Both the position numbers and the translations under genes were made by a program. A stretch of 20,673 nucleotides of DNA from JBFJVD01 sp041624375 (GTDB taxonomy: Bacteria; Chloroflexota; Anaerolineae; Anaerolineales; E44-bin32): NCBI GenBank assembly GCA_041624375.1, contig JBFJVD010000019.1, forward strand, positions 1 through 20,673. Reading direction: 5' to 3'. The notes below the pieces were generated by a model. The model was given only the letters and a program-made list of their open reading frames with translations, searched no databases and was not told the origin of the DNA. Below, one piece after another: positions 14,980-20,673 of the stretch (position 1 is its first letter; the number at the start of each line of letters is the position of its first letter).

Positions 14980-16008
14980 TCAGGCAAAGCCTTCCTGCTT
15001 CGCCCCACATGAGTCGCGGATGACGAGCTCGGTGTCGAATACCATTCGCTGCGGCGACGGATTGCCGCTCTCAATCATGTCGAGCAGCAGTTCAACCGCT
15101 TTGAAACCGAGGCGCATAATCGGCTGCCGGATCGTCGTCAGCGGGGGCGACGAGTAGCTGGCCGGGGGCAGATCGTCGAAGCCCACAATGGCGATATCGT
15201 CCGGAACCTTGAGGTCTGCTTCCTGGATGGCCTGCAGGGCGCCAAGCGCCATGACGTCGGAGGCGACGAAGATTGCGTCGGGCGCGTGGGGCAGCAGCTT
15301 CCGGGCCGCGTTGTAGCCGCTGGTCTGCGAGAAGTCTCCCGTGGCGATGAGTTCATCGTGCACATCGTGCCCTCGATCACGGAGCGCCTTCACGTAGCCG
15401 CGTTTTCGATCCATGCCGGCCGTTTGATCGAGCGGGCCGGTGATGGTCGCGATCCGCTTTCTCCCGAGCTGCAGGAGGTGGGAGACGGCCGTGTAGGCGC
15501 CGGCCTCATTCTCCACATCCACAAAGCTCGCTCCCTCAAAATTGGGAGCCCTCCCAGCAAAGACGTGCGGAATCGAGCCCGTGCGGATCGTTGAGAGAAT
15601 CGGATCGTTGGCGGTTGTGGCCTGCACAATCACCCCATCAAGGTGGCCGCGTCGCGAAATGCGCGGGAACAGCTTTCTTTCGTCCTCGGACGAGTAGAAG
15701 ATGAAAAGGGAGAGGGTGTAGTCGTTCTGGTTGCAGGCCTGGGCGACACCCTGGGTAAAGCGAGGGAAGTAGGGATCGGAAAAGAACGCCTGTACGCTGC
15801 GTGGGACGACCAGACCGAGGATCCTGGAACGCTGTGACGCCAGGGATCGAGCCGCCAGATTGGGGAGGTACCCGGTTTGCTCGATGACGTCGAGCACGCG
15901 CTGCCGGGCCTTCTTGCTGACGTTGGGGTGGTTGTTAATGACGCGCGAGACCGTCCCCCTCGATACGCCTGCCATCTTCCCGATCTCTTCCAGCGTCAGA
16001 TTTTTCAT
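14980..16008 (-). CDS. LacI-family transcriptional regulator of the glucan locus
   Basis: A 342-residue repressor. The N-terminal HTH is LTLEEIGKMAGVSRGTVSRV (4-23), followed by the hinge-helix region ending SLASQRSRILG. The periplasmic-binding-like sensor domain then contains DGVIVQATT, GPLDQTAGMDRKRGY, DAIFVASDVMALGALQ and DDIAIVGFDDLPP. Start choice: ATG 16008. An upstream in-frame TTG (16041) would place the operator palindrome inside the gene and add residues before the canonical HTH. It is first in the transcription unit and has the promoter and palindrome directly upstream, so autoregulation together with control of the transporter and enzymes is likely. The inducer is probably a beta-gluco-oligosaccharide; this is not visible in the sequence. 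Confidence 0.93.
   Translation of the reverse strand: MKNLTLEEIGKMAGVSRGTVSRVINNHPNVSKKARQRVLDVIEQTGYLPNLAARSLASQRSRILGLVVPRSVQAFFSDPYFPRFTQGVAQACNQNDYTLSLFIFYSSEDERKLFPRISRRGHLDGVIVQATTANDPILSTIRTGSIPHVFAGRAPNFEGASFVDVENEAGAYTAVSHLLQLGRKRIATITGPLDQTAGMDRKRGYVKALRDRGHDVHDELIATGDFSQTSGYNAARKLLPHAPDAIFVASDVMALGALQAIQEADLKVPDDIAIVGFDDLPPASYSSPPLTTIRQPIMRLGFKAVELLLDMIESGNPSPQRMVFDTELVIRDSCGAKQEGFA
15538..15557. promoter_or_regulatory. Second LacI-type operator-like site inside the lacI gene
   Basis: AAAATTGGGAGCCCTCCCAG matches the promoter-proximal operator at 18 of 19 positions over AAAATTGGGAGCNCTCCCA. It lies in codons for GRAPNF of the sensor domain. It is 484 bp from the first site, close to 46 helical turns. 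The codons used (AGG, GCT, AAT, TTT) are AT-richer than nearby usage, as if the site constrained them. Confidence 0.6.
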
Positions 16009-16023
16009 CAGATTCTTAGCGAA

Positions 16024-16043
16024 AATTGGGAGCGCTCCCAATT
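16024..16043. promoter_or_regulatory. LacI-type operator, perfect 20-bp palindrome
   Basis: AATTGGGAGCGCTCCCAATT is a perfect palindrome with the central CG-flanked symmetry usual for LacI-family operators. Its centre is about 11 bp downstream of the predicted transcription start and it lies in the leader of the lacI gene. This is the position of the primary operator in lac-type repression. Confidence 0.85.
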
Positions 16044-16051
16044 GTTATGCC

Positions 16052-16079
16052 ATTGTACAGCATCTTTTGCGGTTGTCAA
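16052..16079 (-). promoter_or_regulatory. Sigma70 promoter of the glucan operon
   Basis: On the minus strand a perfect -35 TTGACA (16079-16074), a 16-nt spacer and a -10 TACAAT (16057-16052) precede the operator palindrome. The predicted start of transcription is near 16045, giving a leader of about 37 nt to ATG 16008. Confidence 0.85.
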
Positions 16080-16230
16080 GTCGCTTCGAGAAAACAGGAA
16101 GCGGGGTAACTCACACGACCTGGGTGGGCTCTGCTTCCCCCTCGATTGCGATTCGAGGATTGGCTTTGCGTTACGCAGGATCTTCATGAGCCGCTGCGCG
16201 CAAACCCGTCATCAGTTTCCCTCGCGCTAA

Positions 16231-16286
16231 TAACCACGAACGAGTATCCAATAACCAATCTCCAGTCTCTCGTCTCCAGCACCCCC
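16231..16286. repeat. Degenerate 7-bp tandem repeat, eight units
   Basis: Read on the plus strand in steps of seven from 16231: TAACCAC, GAACGAG, TATCCAA, TAACCAA, TCTCCAG, TCTCTCG, TCTCCAG, CACCCCC. Most units share an NNNCCAR pattern, and two units are identical. It lies in the noncoding interval just before the terminator. The interval 16080-16230 next to it holds nothing I can identify. Confidence 0.6.
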
Positions 16287-16289
16287 AAC

Positions 16290-16325
16290 GAAAACAGCCC
16301 CGCCTTTCCAGGCGAGGCTGCTTTT
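16290..16325 (-). terminator. Rho-independent terminator of the LysM gene (possibly bidirectional)
   Basis: AGCCCCGCC (16296-16304) pairs with GGCGAGGCT (16311-16319), a 9-bp stem with one G-T wobble and a 6-nt loop. On the minus strand it is followed by GTTTTCG, 20 to 55 nt after the LysM stop. On the plus strand GCTTTTCG follows, so it may work in both directions. Confidence 0.8.
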
Positions 16326-16345
16326 CGCGTGCTTTCTCTATGGAA

Positions 16346-16657
16346 CTATCCCAGTTCGGGGATCTTCAGCCGCTGGCCGGGCTTGATCAGGTTCGGATTG
16401 TCGCCGATCACCCGCTTGTTGGCCTCGTAGATCGCCATCCACTTCTCTTTAGCGGCTGACCCGTAATACTTCAGGGCCAGCGCGCCGAGTGTGTCGCCGC
16501 TCTCTACCACGTGCTCCGCCTTGATCTTGGTCGAGCCGAAGAGCGACGCTCCCCGACCCTCGTGCGTCGGCTTTCGCTCGCTGGTGCCCGAGGCTTCTTC
16601 GCCAGCGAGCTGCTTGCCGCGCATGGGGGACTTCTTCTCCACGTTCTGCTCCTTCAT
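16346..16657 (-). CDS. Small stand-alone LysM-domain protein
   Basis: A 103-residue protein. A hydrophilic, basic, probably disordered N-terminal half (1-47) is followed by one LysM domain (48-100), which runs EHVVESGDTLGALALKYYG and ends NPNLIKPGQRLKIPE. The domain resembles the C-terminal LysM of YgaU/Kbp-type proteins rather than secreted wall hydrolases. There is no signal peptide, which suggests a cytoplasmic role, but this is unproven. The ATG at 16657 has no clear Shine-Dalgarno; the predicted transcription start is only about 20 nt upstream. The frame stays open to 16834, but the extra residues look like noncoding translation and would cross the promoter. It is monocistronic, divergent from the ABC exporter. 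Confidence 0.82.
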   Translation of the reverse strand: MKEQNVEKKSPMRGKQLAGEEASGTSERKPTHEGRGASLFGSTKIKAEHVVESGDTLGALALKYYGSAAKEKWMAIYEANKRVIGDNPNLIKPGQRLKIPELG

Positions 16658-16682
16658 GAATCGGTGGTTGGACAACGGACCA

Positions 16683-16691
16683 AGTATACCA
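16683..16691 (-). promoter_or_regulatory. Extended -10 promoter of the LysM gene
   Basis: On the minus strand TGGTATACT (16691-16683) fits an extended -10 element (TG-N-TATACT). No good -35 is present at the expected distance, as is usual for this promoter class. The start would be near 16676. Confidence 0.6.
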
Positions 16692-16693
16692 GC

Positions 16694-16726
16694 CGTTTCG
16701 CCGCTTCTGCTGGCGTCGACGAAACG
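16694..16726. repeat. Inverted repeat between divergent promoters
   Basis: CGTTTCG (16694-16700) and CGAAACG (16720-16726) are perfect inverted arms separated by 19 bp. They overlap the -35 region of the LysM promoter and lie upstream of the exporter promoter. They could be a regulator site; chance cannot be excluded for 7-bp arms. Confidence 0.35.
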
Positions 16727-16745
16727 CGAGCTTCCCATGGTGAGT

Positions 16746-16774
16746 TTGACGCTCATGTCTCCGGCAGATATGAT
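16746..16774 (+). promoter_or_regulatory. Sigma70 promoter of the ABC exporter-kynU operon
   Basis: TTGACG (16746-16751), a 17-nt spacer and TATGAT (16769-16774) form a near-consensus promoter. Transcription would begin near 16781, about 55 nt before the ATPase ATG at 16836. Confidence 0.8.
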
Positions 16775-16835
16775 GTGACCGTCCCCTCCAGTGAACCAGA
16801 CCAGGCCCGCCAGGGCGCCAGGAAGTGCGCGCAAG

Positions 16836-17690
16836 ATGATCGATGTTCAGGACCTCAGCTACACCTATACCGGCACGGACCGGCCGGCCATCCGCTCGCT
16901 CAACTTCAGGATCGAAACCGGCGAGATTTTCGGCTTCCTCGGCCCCAGCGGCGCCGGCAAATCCACCACCCAGAAGGTGCTGATCGGCCTGTTGCGCGAA
17001 TACGAGGGGCGCGTCGAGGTGATGGGGCGCGATCTGTCGACCTGGGGATCGGATCTGTACGAACGGATCGGGGTTTCCTTTGAGGTCCCGAACCATTACC
17101 TCAAGCTGACCGGGCGTGAGAATCTCACCTACTACGGCTCGCTGTACGCAGGCCCGGTCCGCGAGCCGGGCGAGCTGCTTGCCTGGGTCGATCTGGAGGC
17201 GGATGGGGACACGCTCGTCTCGCAGTACTCCAAAGGCATGAAGAACCGCCTGAATGTCGTCCGGGCCCTACTCCACGATCCGGATTTGCTGTTCCTCGAC
17301 GAGCCGACCACCGGCCTCGATCCGGTGAACGCTCGCCGGATCAAAGACCTGATTCAGGAGCAGCGCCGGGCCGGAAAGACCATCTTCCTGACCACCCACG
17401 ATATGACCGTGGCCGATGAGCTCTGTGACCGGGTGGCGTTCATCCTCGACGGCCGCATCGCATTGATTGAAACACCGCGCCAGCTGAAACTGCAGTACGG
17501 CGAACCATACGTTCGCGTCGAGTATCAGGCGAACGGGCAGCTGGTGCAGGAAGATTTTCCGCTCGAGGGGCTGGCGGATAACCAGGCGTTTCTCGATCTG
17601 CTGCGCCGGAACAGCGTCCAGACGATTCATTCTCAGGAAGCGACCCTGGAGCGGATCTTCATCCAGGTCACCGGGCGGAGCCTCACGTGA
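16836..17690 (+). CDS. ABC-2 exporter ATPase (fluoroquinolone-export type)
   Basis: A 284-residue ATPase of a three-gene ABC-2 exporter. Walker A GPSGAGKST is at 36-44, signature YSKGMKNRL at 131-139, Walker B DLLFLDE at 150-156 and the switch His at 188 (TTHDM). The Q-loop position reads FEVPNHY, with Glu in place of Gln; I believe this is shared by close relatives, but it was not checked. The start is ATG 16836 with AGGAAG upstream. A GTG at 16791 would add 15 residues of low-quality sequence. Its stop overlaps the next start (GTGA). Similarity of the partner permeases to the mycobacterial Rv2686c/Rv2687c pair suggests drug efflux; the real substrate is unknown. Confidence 0.9.
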   Translation: MIDVQDLSYTYTGTDRPAIRSLNFRIETGEIFGFLGPSGAGKSTTQKVLIGLLREYEGRVEVMGRDLSTWGSDLYERIGVSFEVPNHYLKLTGRENLTYYGSLYAGPVREPGELLAWVDLEADGDTLVSQYSKGMKNRLNVVRALLHDPDLLFLDEPTTGLDPVNARRIKDLIQEQRRAGKTIFLTTHDMTVADELCDRVAFILDGRIALIETPRQLKLQYGEPYVRVEYQANGQLVQEDFPLEGLADNQAFLDLLRRNSVQTIHSQEATLERIFIQVTGRSLT

Positions 17691-18391
17691 AACGCCTGCT
17701 CTCAACCCTGTGGTGGGATGCCCGCCGTCAGTTCCGCTATGGTTTCTACTACGCCTCAGCCTTCACGGCCGTAGTCCTCATCCTGGCGCTCGGGCAAATC
17801 CCGGTCCTGGATTTCCGGCCCTGGTGGCCGCCGGTGATCCTCGAGAACCTGGTGATGAACTCCTTCTATTTCATGAGCGGCCTGGTGCTGTTCGAGAAAG
17901 GCGAAGGCGTGCTCGAAGCCCAGATCGTCACCCCGCTCCGGCGGGGGGAATACCTGTTCTCGAAGGTGCTCACCCTCGGCCTGCTGGCGACGATCGAAAC
18001 GCTGATCCTGGTGGTCGCCCTGACGGGGGTGCGATTTAACTGGCTGCTGCTCATCGCCGGCATTCTCATCCTGATCGGCGTGCTGGCGCTGTACGGTTTC
18101 ATCGCCGTCGCCCGCTACGACTCGATCAGCGAATTCATGCTCCCTTCGGTGCTCTGGACGCTGGGCGTCTCACTTCCTCTGCTCTACTACTTCAACCTGT
18201 GGCCCTCCCCGCTCCTGTTCCTGCATCCGCTCCAGGCGCCGATGCTTCTCATTCAAAGTGCCTTTCAGCCCATCCCGTCCTGGCAGGTGGTGTATGGTCT
18301 GCTGTACGGAGGCCTGTGGCTTGTAGTCACCTTCCTCATCAGCCGGCGGGCCTTCTATCGTTTCGTGATTAAAAAGGAAGGAGTGAGCTGA
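17687..18391 (+). CDS. ABC-2 exporter permease A (Rv2686c-like)
   Basis: A 234-residue membrane protein with about six hydrophobic segments (22-40, 52-70, 94-114, 118-142, 150-168, 200-219). The cytosolic motif LFEKGEGVLEAQIVTPLR (68-85) after the second segment is characteristic of ABC-2 permeases of the fluoroquinolone-export group. The GTG start overlaps the ATPase stop by four bases, and its own stop overlaps the next ATG, so all three subunits are translationally coupled. Confidence 0.88.
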   Translation: MKRLLSTLWWDARRQFRYGFYYASAFTAVVLILALGQIPVLDFRPWWPPVILENLVMNSFYFMSGLVLFEKGEGVLEAQIVTPLRRGEYLFSKVLTLGLLATIETLILVVALTGVRFNWLLLIAGILILIGVLALYGFIAVARYDSISEFMLPSVLWTLGVSLPLLYYFNLWPSPLLFLHPLQAPMLLIQSAFQPIPSWQVVYGLLYGGLWLVVTFLISRRAFYRFVIKKEGVS

Positions 18392-19131
18392 TGCGCGCCG
18401 CCCAGGTCTTGCGTTCGCTCGGGCCGATCGATGTTCGCAGCATCCGTCGCGACAGCATGCTCACCATGATGATCTTCATTCCGCTGTTCTCCGCGCTGGT
18501 CCTGCGCTGGGGGGTTCCGCCGTTGCGAGCGCGGCTGCTCGAGCTCTCCGGCTTTGACCTGATGCCCTATTACCCGGTGGTTCTGTCCTACTTCTTTATT
18601 TTGACCACACCGGTGATGTTCGGCGCCCTGGTCGCGTTCATCCTGCTTGACGAACGCGACGACAACACGCTCACCGCACTCCAGGTGACGCCGCTACCGC
18701 TCCATGCCTATCTGGCCTACCGTGTAGTCGTACCCATCCTGCTCAGCATTGCGCTCATGTTCGTGGTTTTCCCGCTGGCCAATTTGGGGTCGTTGTCGTC
18801 TGGCGAGATCTTTCTCGTCGCGCTGGCCGCCGCGCCGCTCGCCCCGGTCTTCGGGCTCTTCGTGGCTTCGCTGGCCAACAACAAGGTCGAGGGCTTCGCC
18901 GTGATGAAGGGCTCCGGCATCGTGTTGTTCGCACCCATACTCGCCTTCTTCATCCGATCCGGCTGGCAGCTGGCGTTTGGCGTTTTCCCCTCCTACTGGC
19001 CGATGAAGGTCTACTGGAGCCTGAACGCCGGCGAGCCAGGCGCCGGGCTCTATGTGCTGATCGCCCTCGTCTATCAGGGCGCATTGCTCGTCTACTTCGT
19101 GCGCCGCTTCAACCGGGTGCTCCACCGTTGA
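18391..19131 (+). CDS. ABC-2 exporter permease B (Rv2687c-like)
   Basis: A 246-residue permease starting at ATG 18391 inside the TGATG overlap, with AGGAAGGAG upstream. The N-terminal LRSLGPIDVRSIRRDSML (7-24) and the cytosolic LLDERDDNTLTALQVTPL (85-102) match the second permease of fluoroquinolone-export ABC systems. Hydrophobic segments follow at about 24-40, 62-86, 107-130, 138-162, 174-190 and 219-237. It pairs with permease A and the ATPase. The final TGA overlaps the first codon of kynU. Confidence 0.88.
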   Translation: MRAAQVLRSLGPIDVRSIRRDSMLTMMIFIPLFSALVLRWGVPPLRARLLELSGFDLMPYYPVVLSYFFILTTPVMFGALVAFILLDERDDNTLTALQVTPLPLHAYLAYRVVVPILLSIALMFVVFPLANLGSLSSGEIFLVALAAAPLAPVFGLFVASLANNKVEGFAVMKGSGIVLFAPILAFFIRSGWQLAFGVFPSYWPMKVYWSLNAGEPGAGLYVLIALVYQGALLVYFVRRFNRVLHR

Positions 19132-20414
19132 GCCCCTCGCCAGAGGAGTCGCTGCGCACCGACTCGGCGTACGCCCTCGAGCTGGACCGCCAGGATGAGC
19201 TGGCGGTCTTTCGAGACGAGTTCATCATCGAGGACCCGGAGCTCATCTATCTTGATGGAAATTCGCTTGGTCGACTGCCCCGGCGGACGGTGCAGCGGCT
19301 GCGCGACGCCGTAGAGCAGGAGTGGGGCGGACGGCTGATTCGCGCCTGGAACGAGGGCTGGTTCACCGCGGCGGAGCGGATCGGCGCCAAGATCGGCCGG
19401 CTGATCGGGGCCGGCGAGGATGAAGTGGTCCTCGCCGATTCGACCTCGGTGAACCTCTACAAGCTCACCATGGCGGCGCTCGAAGCCCGCCCTGAGCGGA
19501 GCCGCGTGGTGAGCGACGACCTGAACTTCCCCTCCGACATGTACATCCTGCAGCGCGCGATCCAGCATGCCGGCACGGCGCGCCGGTTGGACGTGGTGCC
19601 GTCGCCGGACGGGCTCGTGGTCCCGTTCGAGCGGCTCGCGGCCGCCATCGACGACGACACGGCGCTGGTCACCCTCTCCCACACGGTGTTCAAGAGCGGC
19701 TTCACTTACGACCTGGCGGCCGTGACAGCGCGCGCCCATGAAGTCGGCGCGCTGGTGCTCTGGGACTTGAGCCACTCGGCGGGGGCGCTGCCGGCAGATC
19801 TGAAAGCCGCCGGGGCAGACCTGGCGGTGGGCTGCACCTATAAATACCTCAACGGAGGCCCAGGCGCCCCCGCATTTCTCTACATCCGGCGCGACCTGCA
19901 AGCCGCGCTGCGCAACCCGATCACAGGCTGGTTCAGCCAGGAAGACCAGTTCGCCCTCGAGCCGGATTACCATCCGGCCGCCGGCATGCGCAGCTTCCTC
20001 ACTGGCACGCCGCCCACGCTCTCACTGCTGGCGGTCGAGCCGGGGGTCGACTTGCTGCTGGAGGCCGGGATCGACCGGCTGCGGGCTAAATCCGTGCAGC
20101 AGACCGAGTACTTGATCGGACTGTGGCGGGCGTGGCTGGAGCCGCTCGGATTCAGCCTGAACACCCCGACCGACCCCGCACTGCGGGGCTCGCATGTGTC
20201 CCTCGGGCATGCAGAGGCGCTCGGCATCGACCTGGCGCTGATCCACGAGAAGCAGGTCCTGCCGGACTTCCGCTACCCGGACAACATCCGCCTGGGGATC
20301 GCGCCGATCTACACCAGCTTCGCTGAGATCCATGAAGCTGCCCGGCGGATCCAGGCCGTGGTCGAGGAGGGGCTCCACCAGAAATACGCCGGCGCCCGGC
20401 CGGAGGTCCTCTAG
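19128..20414 (+). CDS. kynU: Kynureninase
   Basis: A 428-residue PLP-dependent fold-type I enzyme that cleaves L-kynurenine to anthranilate and alanine (or 3-hydroxykynurenine to 3-hydroxyanthranilate) in tryptophan degradation. Family markers are YLDGNSLGRLPRRT (41-54), DDLNFPSDMYIL (130-141), WDLSHSAGALPADL (212-225, with D213 binding the PLP ring) and GCTYKYLNGGPGAP, with K239 as Schiff-base lysine. Length is normal. The start is TTG 19128, overlapping the permease stop as TTGA; no other in-frame start lies nearby before the conserved N-terminus. No other kynurenine-pathway gene is in the window, so its tie to the exporter is an operon fact without an obvious pathway reason. Confidence 0.93.
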   Translation: MSPSPEESLRTDSAYALELDRQDELAVFRDEFIIEDPELIYLDGNSLGRLPRRTVQRLRDAVEQEWGGRLIRAWNEGWFTAAERIGAKIGRLIGAGEDEVVLADSTSVNLYKLTMAALEARPERSRVVSDDLNFPSDMYILQRAIQHAGTARRLDVVPSPDGLVVPFERLAAAIDDDTALVTLSHTVFKSGFTYDLAAVTARAHEVGALVLWDLSHSAGALPADLKAAGADLAVGCTYKYLNGGPGAPAFLYIRRDLQAALRNPITGWFSQEDQFALEPDYHPAAGMRSFLTGTPPTLSLLAVEPGVDLLLEAGIDRLRAKSVQQTEYLIGLWRAWLEPLGFSLNTPTDPALRGSHVSLGHAEALGIDLALIHEKQVLPDFRYPDNIRLGIAPIYTSFAEIHEAARRIQAVVEEGLHQKYAGARPEVL

Positions 20415-20422
20415 AGCCCCCG

Positions 20423-20456
20423 AGCGGGCGCCGGCGGTGGGCACCCTGGCGCCGCT
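20423..20456. terminator. Possible shared terminator hairpin between convergent kynU and acs
   Basis: AGCGGGCGCC (20423-20432) pairs with GGCGCCGCT (20448-20456) with one bulged G; the loop contains a further small GGTG/CACC stem. It lies 9 nt past the kynU stop and touches the acs stop. No clear T-tract follows on either strand, so termination is only probable. Confidence 0.45.
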
Positions 20457-20673
20457 ATTCTTCGAGCGTAGAAACGTCCCCCTCATCGAGGCCGAGCGTG
20501 CGTGCTTTGAGCACCCGGCGCATGATCTTTCCTGAGCGTGTCTTCGGCAGTTTGTCGACGAATTCGATTTCCGCCGGCTTGGCGATCGGCCCCATCTCGT
20601 GGCCGACGTGCGCTTTGAGCTGCTCCGCCAGCTCGCTGGAGCCGGCCACGCCCTCGCGCAGGATGCAGAAGGC
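20455..20673 (-). CDS. acsA: Acetyl-CoA synthetase, C-terminal fragment (gene cut by window edge)
   Basis: The last 72 residues plus stop of an acyl-CoA synthetase; the rest lies beyond the right edge. The fragment reads AFCILREGVAGSSELAEQLK at its start and contains FVDKLPKTRSGKIMRRVLKA. The PKTRSGK motif is the C-terminal catalytic-lysine segment of acetyl- and propionyl-CoA synthetases. The lysine (49 of the fragment) contacts adenylate and is the known site of regulatory acetylation in Acs. The AHVGHEMGPIAKPAEIEFVD stretch favours acetate over other acyl substrates, but propionyl-CoA synthetase cannot be ruled out. It is convergent with kynU, 40 bp apart. Confidence 0.85.
   Translation of the reverse strand, partial: AFCILREGVAGSSELAEQLKAHVGHEMGPIAKPAEIEFVDKLPKTRSGKIMRRVLKARTLGLDEGDVSTLEE

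Noticed and set aside
16009..16041. Upstream TTG start extending the LacI regulator by 11 residues
   Set aside because: It would begin inside the operator palindrome, and the added residues precede the canonical N-terminus; ATG 16008 fits the family.
16231..16286. CRISPR-like array
   Set aside because: Units are 7 bp and contiguous, with no spacers and no cas genes in the window.
16658..16834. N-terminal extension of the LysM protein to 162 residues
   Set aside because: The extension would be translated across the extended -10 promoter and overlaps the divergent exporter promoter.

Overview
The window looks like a chromosomal segment from a Chloroflexota bacterium (Anaerolineae/Caldilineae-like). 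The reasons are GC-rich coding DNA, secreted lipoproteins with Pro/Thr-rich linkers, a small stand-alone LysM protein, and a period-7 degenerate intergenic repeat of a kind I associate with that phylum. The phylum call is inference; no rRNA or other marker gene is present. No tRNA, rRNA, insertion sequence, CRISPR array or phage gene was found.

Layout. (1) 1-820, minus strand: the start of a small Cro/CI-type regulator behind a DUF2975 membrane protein. A near-consensus sigma70 promoter drives the pair, and two direct repeats sit just downstream of its -10. (2) 817-1207: an apparently gene-free stretch with two inverted repeats. (3) 1208-16079, minus strand: a beta-1,3-glucan (laminarin-type) utilisation locus. 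In transcription order it has a LacI-family regulator, a sugar-binding lipoprotein, two MalF/MalG-type permeases, a GH16 lipoprotein, a GH16 without an export signal, a GH3 beta-glucosidase, a 1058-residue phosphorylase-like enzyme (GH161/GH149 type) and a GH94 phosphorylase (probably laminaribiose phosphorylase). (4) 16080-16345: a period-7 repeat and a rho-independent terminator. (5) 16346-16657, minus: a small LysM protein. (6) 16746-20414, plus: an ABC-2 exporter (ATPase and two permeases of the fluoroquinolone-export type) whose last gene overlaps a kynureninase gene. (7) 20455-20673, minus: the 3' end of acetyl-CoA synthetase, convergent with kynU.

Inferred working of the glucan locus: the GH16 lipoprotein and the membrane-anchored GH3 cut beta-1,3-glucan outside the cell. 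The binding protein and permeases import oligosaccharides, borrowing an ATPase coded elsewhere. The two cytoplasmic phosphorylases release glucose-1-phosphate. Regulation resembles the lac operon. A consensus promoter is followed at once by a perfect 20-bp palindrome, and a second site matching it at 18 of 19 positions lies 484 bp away inside the lacI coding sequence, which suggests repression by DNA looping. The cis-elements, the phosphorylase pair and the period-7 repeat are the parts most worth a second look.
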